This document shows positions 48,054-56,479 of a stretch of 64,000 nt of DNA, piece by piece. The translations under genes were made by a program, and so were the position numbers. Under the pieces are notes generated by a model. The model had not been told where the DNA came from, did no database searches, and worked only from the letters and a program-made list of their open reading frames with translations. This stretch comes from DATMXT01 sp963662765. GTDB taxonomy: Bacteria > Bacillota > Clostridia > Oscillospirales > Feifaniaceae. Each line of letters begins with the position of its first letter. Position 1 is the stretch's first letter. Location of the stretch: contig CAXXUP010000002.1 of assembly GCA_963662765.2 (NCBI GenBank), positions 62,001-126,000 on the forward strand. Reading direction: 5' to 3'.

Positions 48054-48751
48054 TCAGTATCAAGACAGCGTCCGAGCTTCTGTACGCGAAGGGCAGAAGA
48101 GAGCAGGGTAAATTCTTAGTCGAGGGTCAAAAACTCATCGATGAGGCCCAGTGCGCCGGTTACAGGATGTGCGGCATGTGGCGGGCCGAGGAAGTCGGGG
48201 ATCGGGCCTTTTCCAAACTTTGCGATACGGTCACGCCGCAAGGGGTGGCGGCGGCATTTGAAATGCCGCCGGAAAGAGATGCGGCCCTTGCGCCAAACGG
48301 ACGATATGTGCTGCTTGAAAACCTGCAAAACCCCGGCAATGTCGGCTCCATCATCCGCACCGCCGAGGCCATGGGGCTCACGGGCGTGCTGTTTTGCGGC
48401 GAGGCGGTCGACATCTTCGCCCCCAAGGTGATGCGGGGAAGCATGGGTTCGGCACTTCGAATGCCGACTTTTGCCTTTGACACACCCGCTGCCTCGAAGA
48501 CGGCAATTGCCGCTGCGGGGCTGCCGCTGTGGGGTTCGGCCCTGAGAGCAAAGGCTGTGAAACTTAGCGGAGAGGTTTTGCCAAGCGGCGTCATTGCGGT
48601 CGGCAACGAGGGGGCAGGCATGTCGGAGGCACTGCTTTCGCTGTGTGACCGCATCGTCGTTATCCCAATGGCGGGGCACACCGAGTCGCTGGCGGCGCCA
48701 GCTGCGGCCGCCATTTTACTGTGGGAGCTGTTTGGAAGAGGTGCACTGTAA
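48050..48751 (+). CDS. SpoU-family RNA 2'-O-methyltransferase
   Basis: 233 residues. A short N-terminal substrate-binding part (YAKGRREQGKFLVEGQKLIDEA) precedes the SPOUT knot with LENLQNPGNVGSIIRTAEAMG, GNEGAGMSEALL and VIPMAGHTESLAAPAAAAI. RlmB/TrmH-like; the exact rRNA or tRNA target is not determined. GTG start overlaps the trkA stop. In Bacillus a similar gene (ysgA) lies near pheS. Confidence 0.9.
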   Translation: MISIKTASELLYAKGRREQGKFLVEGQKLIDEAQCAGYRMCGMWRAEEVGDRAFSKLCDTVTPQGVAAAFEMPPERDAALAPNGRYVLLENLQNPGNVGSIIRTAEAMGLTGVLFCGEAVDIFAPKVMRGSMGSALRMPTFAFDTPAASKTAIAAAGLPLWGSALRAKAVKLSGEVLPSGVIAVGNEGAGMSEALLSLCDRIVVIPMAGHTESLAAPAAAAILLWELFGRGAL

Positions 48752-48772
48752 CCGAAAACCGGAGGTGAGGAC

Positions 48773-49888
48773 ATGTCAAAAGCAGACATCTATGCACTGT
48801 GGCTTGCAGCCGCACTGCCGCCGGACTCACCGCCCGTTTATCGACTTGTGGATTGTTTCGGTTCCCCCCGTGAAATTTACGAGGCCGGGCGGGAACCGCT
48901 TGCCGCAACCGGGCTGCTCACGGGCCCCGAGCTTCGGTCTCTTGGCGAAAAATCGATGTCGGGCGCGCAGTACATTGAAGAGACCTGCCGGAAATATGGG
49001 GTAGAGGTCACCCACCCATGGGAGCCGGACTATCCACCGCTGCTCACCCACATTGCCCAGCCGCCGGTGACGCTATTTTACAAGGGCGACCTTTCGGCTC
49101 TGACAAAGCCCCTTACCATCGCCATCGTCGGCACCCGCAGCTGCACCCCTTACGGGGAGACCTGCGCAGCTGTTTTTGCGAGAACCCTCGCGGGATGTGG
49201 CGTGACCATTGTGTCGGGACTTGCCGAAGGGATTGATGCCGCAGCCCATCGCGGGGCTATCGAGGGCGGGGGGAGGACTGCCGCCGTTATGGCGACGGGG
49301 CACGACCGGGTATACCCTTATGTAAACAGTGAGCTCTACGAGAAAATCCTTGAGACGGGCGGTGTGGTGCTCAGTGAATACTACCCCGAGTGCCGGGTCA
49401 CAAAAAACAGTTTTGTCATACGCAACCGCATCGTGTCGGGGCTGTCCTATGGCACCTTGATCGCCGAGGCGGGGGAGCCGTCGGGGGCACTTGCCACCGC
49501 TAGGCACACCCTCGATCAGGACAGAGACCTCTTTGCGCTGCCGGGCCCCATCACGTCTCCGGCCTCAGCGGGGACAAACGGACTCATCAAGTCTCTTTCG
49601 GCGCGGCTCGTCACCGAACCCGCCGATATTCTGGCAGAATATATCGCCCTGTACCCTGAGAAACTATACCTGCCTGCAAGACCCACTGTGAGCGGGGAGG
49701 TGCTCAGCCCGGTCGAACAAAAGCTTTCGGCACTGCTGGCATCGGGCGGCGGGATGTCGGAACGGCTTCTCGCAAGGGTCTCGGGGATGGAGGAGCGCCG
49801 ACTTGCTGCCGCTTTGAAGGAACTGATACATAAAGGAATCATAATAAAACTGCCGGACGGCAGGTATGATAGGACGGAAAGGAAGTAG
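48773..49888 (+). CDS. dprA: DNA processing protein DprA
   Basis: 371 residues. N-terminal helical part, then the Rossmann-like DprA core (about 105-310: IVGTRSCTPYGETCA, VSGLAEGIDAAAHRGA, VMATGHDRVYPYVNSELYEKI, SEYYPE, FVIRNRIVSGLSYGTLIAEAG) and a C-terminal winged helix (about 315-371). Loads RecA on incoming single strands during transformation. ATG after CGGAGGTGAGG. Followed by topA, the common dprA-topA pair. Confidence 0.96.
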   Translation: MSKADIYALWLAAALPPDSPPVYRLVDCFGSPREIYEAGREPLAATGLLTGPELRSLGEKSMSGAQYIEETCRKYGVEVTHPWEPDYPPLLTHIAQPPVTLFYKGDLSALTKPLTIAIVGTRSCTPYGETCAAVFARTLAGCGVTIVSGLAEGIDAAAHRGAIEGGGRTAAVMATGHDRVYPYVNSELYEKILETGGVVLSEYYPECRVTKNSFVIRNRIVSGLSYGTLIAEAGEPSGALATARHTLDQDRDLFALPGPITSPASAGTNGLIKSLSARLVTEPADILAEYIALYPEKLYLPARPTVSGEVLSPVEQKLSALLASGGGMSERLLARVSGMEERRLAAALKELIHKGIIIKLPDGRYDRTERK

Positions 49889-49889
49889 G

Positions 49890-52040
49890 ATGGCAAATTT
49901 ACTGATCGTTGAGTCGCCGGCCAAGGCCAAGACCATACGCAAGTATCTGGGGAACGGCTATCGTGTCGTCGCCTCGATGGGGCATGTGCGCGACCTGCCC
50001 AAAAGCAAGCTCGGCATTGATGTTGAAAACAATTTCGAGCCCAACTACATCGCGATTCGCGGAAAGGGAGAACTGATCCGTGAGCTGAAAAAAGAGGCGA
50101 AGGCCGCCAAAAAGGTCTTTCTCGGAACCGACCCGGACCGCGAGGGGGAGGCCATCTCTTGGCACCTCTCCCAGATCCTGGGGCTGGACCCGGCGGAACC
50201 CATTCGGGTCACCTTCAACGAGATCACCAAGTCGGCGGTGCAAAAAGCCGTAAAAAACCCCCGCCCACTCGACATGAATCTTGTGGACGCTCAGCAGGCC
50301 CGCCGGATTCTCGACAGGCTGGTGGGCTATAAAATCAGCCCTTTTTTGTGGAATAAAGTACGCAAGGGGCTCTCAGCCGGCCGGGTGCAGAGTGTGGCCA
50401 CTCGCCTGATTGTCGACCGCGAAGAGGAAATCGAAGCTTTTATTTCTGAAGAGTATTGGACTATAGATGCACTGCTGGCAAAGTCAAACGGGGCCTCCTT
50501 CAAAGCGCGCTTTTACGGCACCGCTCACGGCAAACTCGAGTTGCCGGACGGAGCGACCGCGACCGGCATCACGCAGGCGGCGCAAAGTGCCGCCTACCGG
50601 GTTACAAGTGTTAAGAAGAGTCAGAAAAAACGCAGCCCGGCGCCGCCCTTCACCACATCGACCTTGCAGCAGGAGGCGTCCCGCCGGCTCGGCTTTACAT
50701 CCAAAAAGACCATGTCCATCGCCCAGGAACTCTATGAGGGCATTGAGGTGGAGGGTGTGGGTCTGACCGCTCTCATCACATACATGCGTACCGACTCGCT
50801 CCGCATTTCCGAAGAGGCCCTGGATGAAGTGCGCACGTATATCGGACTCACCTACGGCGAGGACTACCGGCCGTCCGCTCCCCGCCGATACAAGTCGCGC
50901 GGCGGTGCGCAGGACGCCCACGAGACCATCCGTCCCATCACTATGATGCTGCCGCCGGACAAGGTTAAGGGAGCCATTCCGAGGGACTCCTACAGGCTTT
51001 ACAAACTGATCTGGGATCGCTTTGTGGCCTGCCAGATGGAGGCGCAGGTGCTCAACGTCGTCGGCGTCGATGTGGAGGCCGGGGACTATGTGTTTAAGGC
51101 TAACGGCCATACGGTGCAGTTCCCGGGATTTACGGCGGTTTATGAGGAGCAGACCGAAGATGTGGAGGAGAGCAACGGCAAGCTGCCGGAGCTCGAGAAA
51201 GGTGAAAACTTGACCCTCGAGGAGCTCTCGCCCGAACAGCACTTCACACAGCCGCCGCCCCGCTACACTGAGGCCAGCATCATCAAGGCGCTGGAGGAAA
51301 ACGGCATCGGCCGCCCATCAACTTACGCACCGACCATCTCGACCATCCAGTCGAGAGAATATGTCGTCAGGGACGGCAAGAGCTTCAAGCCGACTCCACT
51401 GGGCATCGTGACGACGAAGCTCATGAAAGATCACTTCAACGACATCGTCGACATTGAATTCACGGCCAATATGGAGGGTAACCTCGACAAGGTCGAGACC
51501 GGCGAGGTCGAGTGGAAGTGGACGGTGGGACAATTCTACTCAGGCTTCGACAAGGAGCTTAAGCAGGCCGAACTAGATCTTGGCGGCCAGTTGTTCCGGG
51601 TGCCGGACGAGGAGAGCGAAGAGGTCTGCGAATTGTGCGGGCGCAAAATGGTCATCAAGAGCGGGCGCTTTGGGAAGTTTCTGGCCTGTCCGGGGTACCC
51701 GGAATGCAAGAACACCAAGCCGCTCATCGAGGACACCGGTGCCAAATGCCCCAAGTGCGGCGGGCGAATCGTCAAGCGCCTGAGCAAAAACAAAAACAAA
51801 TACTACGTCTGCGAGCATGCACCGGCGTGCTCCTTCATAAGCTGGTACGAACCCTCCAAGGAGAGTTGTCCCTTGTGCGGCAGCATCATGCTGCAAAAGG
51901 TGCGTTACGGCAAGAAGTCTCTGATCTGCTCCAATGAGGAGTGCCCCAACGGCGAAAAGCCGGAGCCGCGGGAGAATAAGACAGAAGAGGCGACCGGGAC
52001 CCCGGCTGCCGAGAGCGGAGCTACGAAGGGTCAGGCATGA
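49890..52040 (+). CDS. topA: DNA topoisomerase I
   Basis: 716 residues. TOPRIM (LLIVESPAKAKTIRKYLG, GTDPDREGEAISWHL), topoisomerase core with catalytic Tyr in TYMRTDSLR (about 308), and three C-terminal Cys4 zinc ribbons (from CELCGRKM, CPKCGGRI and CPLCGSIM, about 585-690), then a Lys/Glu-rich tail. Relaxes negative supercoils. ATG one base after the dprA stop, GGAAGTAGG upstream. Confidence 0.97.
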   Translation: MANLLIVESPAKAKTIRKYLGNGYRVVASMGHVRDLPKSKLGIDVENNFEPNYIAIRGKGELIRELKKEAKAAKKVFLGTDPDREGEAISWHLSQILGLDPAEPIRVTFNEITKSAVQKAVKNPRPLDMNLVDAQQARRILDRLVGYKISPFLWNKVRKGLSAGRVQSVATRLIVDREEEIEAFISEEYWTIDALLAKSNGASFKARFYGTAHGKLELPDGATATGITQAAQSAAYRVTSVKKSQKKRSPAPPFTTSTLQQEASRRLGFTSKKTMSIAQELYEGIEVEGVGLTALITYMRTDSLRISEEALDEVRTYIGLTYGEDYRPSAPRRYKSRGGAQDAHETIRPITMMLPPDKVKGAIPRDSYRLYKLIWDRFVACQMEAQVLNVVGVDVEAGDYVFKANGHTVQFPGFTAVYEEQTEDVEESNGKLPELEKGENLTLEELSPEQHFTQPPPRYTEASIIKALEENGIGRPSTYAPTISTIQSREYVVRDGKSFKPTPLGIVTTKLMKDHFNDIVDIEFTANMEGNLDKVETGEVEWKWTVGQFYSGFDKELKQAELDLGGQLFRVPDEESEEVCELCGRKMVIKSGRFGKFLACPGYPECKNTKPLIEDTGAKCPKCGGRIVKRLSKNKNKYYVCEHAPACSFISWYEPSKESCPLCGSIMLQKVRYGKKSLICSNEECPNGEKPEPRENKTEEATGTPAAESGATKGQA

Positions 52041-53335
52041 GCGTCGAGATCATTGGCGCCGGTCTTGCCGGAAGCGAGGCTGCCTGGCAGCTTGTAAAAC
52101 GGGGAATTCCGGTGCGGATGCGGGACATCAAACCGCATGCCTATACACCGGCGCACCAAAGTCCCGGCTTTGCCGAGCTTGTGTGTTCCAATTCGCTTAG
52201 GGCGGCTTCGATCGACAATGCCGTCGGCTTACTCAAAGAGGAGATGCGGCACCTCGACTCGCTTGTCATGCGGGCGGCCGATCTGACCCGCATACCGGCC
52301 GGAGGGGCTCTGGCGGTCGATCGCGAAGGCTTCTCACGGTATATCACGGAGACTTTAAAAAACCATCCCCTCATCACGTATGAGAGCGGTGAGGTGTCGG
52401 CGTTGCCTGAGGGCGAAGCCATCATTGCCACAGGTCCCTTGACGACGGGAGCGCTATCAGACGCCATTGCCGCGCGGTTCGGTGCGGAGCACCTGCACTT
52501 TTTCGATGCCGCCGCCCCCATCGTCACCTTCGAGTCGATTGACATGGAGAAGGCTTTTTTCCAGTCCCGATACGACAAGGGGTCGGATGACTACATCAAC
52601 TGCCCCATGACGAGGGAGGAGTATCTCGCCTTCCGGGAGGCACTTTGCCATGCCGAGGAGGCTCCGCTCCACGGGTTTGAGGATAGCGCTGTCTTCGAGG
52701 GGTGCATGCCCATCGAGGTCATGGCCCGCCGCGGGGAGGACACCATGCGTTACGGGCCCTTAAAGCCGGTCGGGCTGAAAGATCCGCGAACAGGAGAGGA
52801 GCCCTATGCCGTTGTGCAGCTGCGGCAGGATGACGCCGCAAAGACGCTCTACAATCTTGTCGGTTTTCAGACTCATCTGAAGTTTCCGGAACAGCGCCGC
52901 ATCTTCGGCATGATCCCGGGGCTTGAGACGGCAGCCTTTGCGCGGTACGGCGTCATGCACCGCAATACCTATATCGCGTCGCCCCTCATCCTCACCGCCT
53001 GCTTTCAGTGCAAAAGTTTGCAAAGCCTCTTTTTCGCCGGACAGATGACGGGGGTGGAGGGGTATGTCGAGTCGGCGGCTTCAGGTCTTGTGGCGGGTAT
53101 CAACATGGCCCGCCGCCAAATGGGACTTGAGCCCGTGATTTTCCCCACAGCGACAGCCATCGGGGCACTCGGAAATTACGTATCCACGGCAAATCCGGAA
53201 AAATTCCAACCGATGAACATCAACTTCGGCATCATCTCACCGCCGGACTTCAAGTTTAGGGGAAAGAAAAACAAAAACCCCATGCTCGCACTGCGGTCGC
53301 TTGAACTGATTGACGGTATCAGGGGGGCACTATGA
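52037..53335 (+). CDS. trmFO: tRNA (uracil-54-C5)-methyltransferase TrmFO (folate/FAD-dependent)
   Basis: 432 residues. FAD site VEIIGAGLAGSEAAWQLV, then FAELVCSNSLRAASIDNAVG, FEGCMPIEVMARRGEDTMRYGPLKPVG-type block and LFFAGQMTGVEGYVESAASG. Uses methylene-tetrahydrofolate to make ribothymidine in tRNA; the folate form links it to FolD encoded 10 kb upstream. ATGA overlap with topA. Confidence 0.96.
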   Translation: MSVEIIGAGLAGSEAAWQLVKRGIPVRMRDIKPHAYTPAHQSPGFAELVCSNSLRAASIDNAVGLLKEEMRHLDSLVMRAADLTRIPAGGALAVDREGFSRYITETLKNHPLITYESGEVSALPEGEAIIATGPLTTGALSDAIAARFGAEHLHFFDAAAPIVTFESIDMEKAFFQSRYDKGSDDYINCPMTREEYLAFREALCHAEEAPLHGFEDSAVFEGCMPIEVMARRGEDTMRYGPLKPVGLKDPRTGEEPYAVVQLRQDDAAKTLYNLVGFQTHLKFPEQRRIFGMIPGLETAAFARYGVMHRNTYIASPLILTACFQCKSLQSLFFAGQMTGVEGYVESAASGLVAGINMARRQMGLEPVIFPTATAIGALGNYVSTANPEKFQPMNINFGIISPPDFKFRGKKNKNPMLALRSLELIDGIRGAL

Positions 53336-54327
53336 AAATCATTCTCGACGCCTGTGGCGGAGACAACGCTCCGGAGGCAATGGTCGCCGGCGCTGTGGAC
53401 GCAGCCAAAAAATTCAAGATCGAAATCTGCCTGTGCGGACCGGAACAGATTCTAAAAACCCGCCTCGAAAAGTTTGGGTCGCCGAAGGCTGTCACCGTCG
53501 TCGATGCCGCCAGACCCGAGGACTATGGGCTTGACTACATGGTGGCTGTGCGCACCCGAAAGCCGGTCGGCATCGTGGTCGGCATGAAGCTTTTGGCCGA
53601 GGGTGTGGGGGATGCCTTTGTCTCTTGTGGCAGCACCGGAGCCGTCATGATCGGCACGGTCGCCATTGTCGGCCGCGCCCCCGGTGCCCGCCGGGTGGCG
53701 CTGGGCACGCCAATCCCAAAAAAAGAGGGGTTCGTGCTGCTGCTCGACAGCGGTGCAGGCCTTGAGTGCTCGGCCGAAACTTTGATGGAGTATGCAAACT
53801 ACGGCGTCAGCTTCATGAAGTCTGTCACAGGAAAAGAGCGCCCGGTGGTGGGGCTCATCAACAACGGCAGGGAAGAGGGCAAAGGTCGCCCGGAATATGC
53901 CGAGGCCCACCGGCTGCTGACGGCGAGCGAACTGGACTTCTACGGCAATCTGGAACCGCGAGAGCTCTTCACCAGCCCCTGCGACGTGGCGGTCTGCGAT
54001 GGATTTACCGGAAACGTCATCCTCAAGACAGTCGAGGGCACGGCGGCGTTTTTTTCGTCCAGCATCAAGGATGCCTTTACGAAGAACACCCTGACAAAGC
54101 TCGGCGCCTTTTTAGCCAAAAGCGGTATTTCAGACTTCAAGCGCCGGTTCGACTATGCCGAATTCGGCGGGGTGCCGATTATCGGCGCGGCAAAGCCTGT
54201 CATCAAGGCGCACGGCAGCTCGAACGCCCAGTCTGTGACCAGCGCGATCCGCCAAGCGGTTCTGGCGGTGGAGGGAAACGGCATGCTATCGATCGATTCC
54301 GACTCCCCGACCCGCAAGGATTTTTAA
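53332..54327 (+). CDS. plsX: Phosphate acyltransferase PlsX
   Basis: 331 residues: IILDACGGDNAPEAMVAGAV start, FVSCGSTGAVMIGTVAIVG, LLNIG-type INNGREEGKGRPEYAEAH, DGFTGNVILKTVEG. Converts acyl-ACP to acyl-phosphate for phospholipid synthesis. ATGA overlap with trmFO; followed by acpP, its substrate carrier. Confidence 0.96.
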   Translation: MKIILDACGGDNAPEAMVAGAVDAAKKFKIEICLCGPEQILKTRLEKFGSPKAVTVVDAARPEDYGLDYMVAVRTRKPVGIVVGMKLLAEGVGDAFVSCGSTGAVMIGTVAIVGRAPGARRVALGTPIPKKEGFVLLLDSGAGLECSAETLMEYANYGVSFMKSVTGKERPVVGLINNGREEGKGRPEYAEAHRLLTASELDFYGNLEPRELFTSPCDVAVCDGFTGNVILKTVEGTAAFFSSSIKDAFTKNTLTKLGAFLAKSGISDFKRRFDYAEFGGVPIIGAAKPVIKAHGSSNAQSVTSAIRQAVLAVEGNGMLSIDSDSPTRKDF

Positions 54328-54336
54328 CGGGGGCCC

Positions 54337-54365
54337 TTGACACAGGAATATTTGTTGACTATTAT
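54337..54365 (+). promoter_or_regulatory. Promoter of acpP
   Basis: TTGACA, 17-nt spacer, TATTAT; gives acpP its own transcript after plsX. Confidence 0.75.
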
Positions 54366-54406
54366 TCTTATTATAAATACAGATTTCGTTTTGAGGGGTG
54401 CTTGGT

Positions 54407-54634
54407 ATGATTTTCGAAAAGGTCAGGATGCTGCTCTGTGAGCAGTTGTCTATCGAAAAGGGGTCCATTACGATGGACACAAGGCTTGAGGATCTTGGCG
54501 CAGATTCACTTGACATTGTGGAGCTTGTCATGGCCATGGAAGAAGAATTCGACATTCAGGTCGAAGACGAGCAGGTTGAAAAAATCCAGACGGTTGGCGA
54601 TATCGTCAGCGCGGTTTCGGCAATGATAGAATAA
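54407..54634 (+). CDS. acpP: Acyl carrier protein
   Basis: 75 residues with the 4'-phosphopantetheine Ser in LGADSLDIVELVMAMEEEF. Carries growing fatty acids in the cytoplasm. ATG at 54407 with GAGGGGTG upstream; an in-frame codon at 54398 overlaps that site. Confidence 0.96.
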   Translation: MIFEKVRMLLCEQLSIEKGSITMDTRLEDLGADSLDIVELVMAMEEEFDIQVEDEQVEKIQTVGDIVSAVSAMIE

Positions 54635-54798
54635 GGCTTTCCGGTGGCCCCAAAGCCTGTGCCCGGCCGGGAAAAGGCATACTCTCCGGCACGGGAAAGG
54701 CCTACTTGCTTCCACTGGGATTTCCTTAGAGTTTACAATGGAAAACAAGCGTCGGGCGGAGGGCATGTGCCCTCCGTCCGTTTTCAAAAGGAGCTATT
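54635..54798 (+). other. Structured leader region before rnc
   Basis: 164 bp without ORF. A first possible fold pairs CCTGTGCCCGG (about 54655) with CCGGCACGGG (about 54693); a second, near-perfect hairpin CGGGCGGAGGGCA ... TGCCCTCCGTCCG at 54753-54780 ends in TTTTC, 13 nt before the rnc start. Could be the acpP terminator plus an RNase III-cleavable leader; no known riboswitch was recognised. Confidence 0.5.
54753..54785 (+). terminator. Strong hairpin just upstream of rnc
   Basis: 13-bp stem with tiny loop, followed by TTTTC. Likely terminator of acpP, or attenuator/processing stem for rnc. Confidence 0.65.
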
Positions 54799-55464
54799 AT
54801 GGATATCGGGTATCAATTCAAAGACGAGTCGCTTTTCGAAGCGGCCATGACCCACTCGTCGTATGCCAATGAGCAAAAGCCTAAAAAAGTGGTCTACAAC
54901 GAGCGGCTGGAGTTCTTAGGCGACTCGGTGCTGTCCCTCATCACCAGCGAATACATCTATCAAAACTTTGCCTCGCTGCCGGAGGGAGACCTCTCTCGGG
55001 TGCGGGCGGCCGTTGTCTGCGAAAAATCGCTGGCTGAGTTTTCGAGAAAGTTGGGGGTCGGCGATCGGCTCAGAATGGGCAAGGGAGAGGCCACGAGCGG
55101 CGGCGCCGACCGTGACTCCATTCTGGCCGACGCCTTTGAAGCGCTGCTGGCCGCAATCTATCTCGACTCCGGCATGGAGGCAGCCAAAGAATTCCTGTTT
55201 TTCTGGATCAAACCGGCCGTCAAACAGGCTGTAAAAGGGAACAGGTTTATCGACTATAAGACGGAGCTGCAGGAGATCGTCCAGAAAAATAAAGGAGAGC
55301 AACTCTCTTATCGGCTCAAGGAGGAGAGCGGGCCCGACCACTGTAAGGTTTTTGTGGTGGAAGTCTTTCTCAACAGCAACCCGATCGGATGCGGGCAAGG
55401 GCGCACGAAAAAAGAGGCGGAGCAACATGCTGCCCGAGTGGCGCTTACGCTCATGGGACAATGA
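54799..55464 (+). CDS. rnc: Ribonuclease III
   Basis: 221 residues. Signature ERLEFLGDSVLSLITSEYIY (about 35-54) with acidic metal ligands, second Asp/Glu set in DSILADAFEALLAAIYLD, and a C-terminal dsRNA-binding domain (YKTELQEIVQKNKGEQLSY to KKEAEQHAARVAL). Cuts double-stranded RNA in rRNA maturation. ATG after AAAAGGAG. Precedes the radical SAM and smc genes, a usual clostridial order. Confidence 0.97.
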   Translation: MDIGYQFKDESLFEAAMTHSSYANEQKPKKVVYNERLEFLGDSVLSLITSEYIYQNFASLPEGDLSRVRAAVVCEKSLAEFSRKLGVGDRLRMGKGEATSGGADRDSILADAFEALLAAIYLDSGMEAAKEFLFFWIKPAVKQAVKGNRFIDYKTELQEIVQKNKGEQLSYRLKEESGPDHCKVFVVEVFLNSNPIGCGQGRTKKEAEQHAARVALTLMGQ

Positions 55465-56438
55465 GCGGCGCTGTCGGGGTCTTCATCCCGCACCTCGGGT
55501 GTCCGCATCTGTGCACATTTTGCAATCAGAACACGATTGCCGATACAGCCTTACCGACTCCGCCTGAAAAAATCGCTGAAATCCCGCCGCCAAAAGATGC
55601 GGCGAATACTGAACTGGCCTATTTCGGCGGCAGCTTCACGGCCATCGATCGGCCACTCATGCAGGCCTATCTCGAAGCCGGACAGGCCTATGTAAGGCGC
55701 CATGGGCTTCGCGGAATAAGGTTGTCAACCCGGCCGGATGCCGTGGATGACGAGATTTGCAATATTCTTCTGGCCTATGGCGTAACGACGGTCGAGCTCG
55801 GCGCTCAGAGCATGGACGACGCGGTGCTCCTCCGCTGCGAGCGGGGCCATACGGCGGAGGACGTTACCCGTGCGGCGGCCTGTGTAAAACGGGCCGGTAT
55901 CGCACTGGTTCTTCAAATGATGACGGGACTGCCGGGCGACACGGATGAAGGGGCTCTTTGCACCGCCCGCCGCATTGCAGGACTTACCCCTTCCGGCGTT
56001 CGGATTTACCCGACCCTCGTGCTGCGGGGGTCTGCCCTGGCTGAAGATAAAAACTATTGTCCGCAGACGCTTTCGGCTGCCGTATCCCTGTGCAAAAGGC
56101 TAGTGGAGTATTTTGATGAGGCCGATATCCCGGTCGTCAAGCTGGGACTGCATGCCGAGGAGGGCTACTCGGAGGGGGAACTTTTGGCGGGGCCCTATCA
56201 CCCGGCCTTCCGGGAACTTGTGCAGGGTGAAATCTATTTGGAGCGCGCCAAAGCAGCCTTGGATGGGCTTGCGGGGGATGTCGTCCTTGCTGTCGGCAGG
56301 GGGCGGGCCTCCCAGCTTGCGGGGCAAGGGGGGCGAAACCGGAAAATGATTTCGAATTTGCCCGGCATCACGTCGATAAAGATTGTTGAAGACGCGAATA
56401 TCGCCGGATTTGATGTTGTAGCAATGTCCAAAACATGA
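55461..56438 (+). CDS. Radical SAM protein, Elp3/YhcC-like, in the rnc-smc operon
   Basis: 325 residues. The [4Fe-4S] motif is CPHLCTFCNQ (CxxxCxxC), followed by AYFGGSFTAIDR, LSTRPDAVDDEICNILLAYGV, ELGAQSMDDAVL and QMMTGLPGDTDE, typical of the Elp3-like/oxygen-independent-coproporphyrinogen-type radical SAM branch. No acetyltransferase domain is present, so true Elp3 activity is unlikely. The C-terminal ~70 residues are specific. ATGA overlap with rnc. Substrate unknown though the position between rnc and smc is conserved in clostridia as far as I recall. Confidence 0.9.
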   Translation: MSGAVGVFIPHLGCPHLCTFCNQNTIADTALPTPPEKIAEIPPPKDAANTELAYFGGSFTAIDRPLMQAYLEAGQAYVRRHGLRGIRLSTRPDAVDDEICNILLAYGVTTVELGAQSMDDAVLLRCERGHTAEDVTRAAACVKRAGIALVLQMMTGLPGDTDEGALCTARRIAGLTPSGVRIYPTLVLRGSALAEDKNYCPQTLSAAVSLCKRLVEYFDEADIPVVKLGLHAEEGYSEGELLAGPYHPAFRELVQGEIYLERAKAALDGLAGDVVLAVGRGRASQLAGQGGRNRKMISNLPGITSIKIVEDANIAGFDVVAMSKT

Positions 56439-56444
56439 TAAAAT
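56416..56444 (+). promoter_or_regulatory. Candidate promoter of smc-ftsY
   Basis: TTGTAG, 17-nt spacer, TAAAAT inside the end of the radical SAM gene; only moderately close to consensus. Confidence 0.4.
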
Positions 56445-56479
56445 AATCTATCTGACGCATCGGAGAGGAGGGATGCCCA

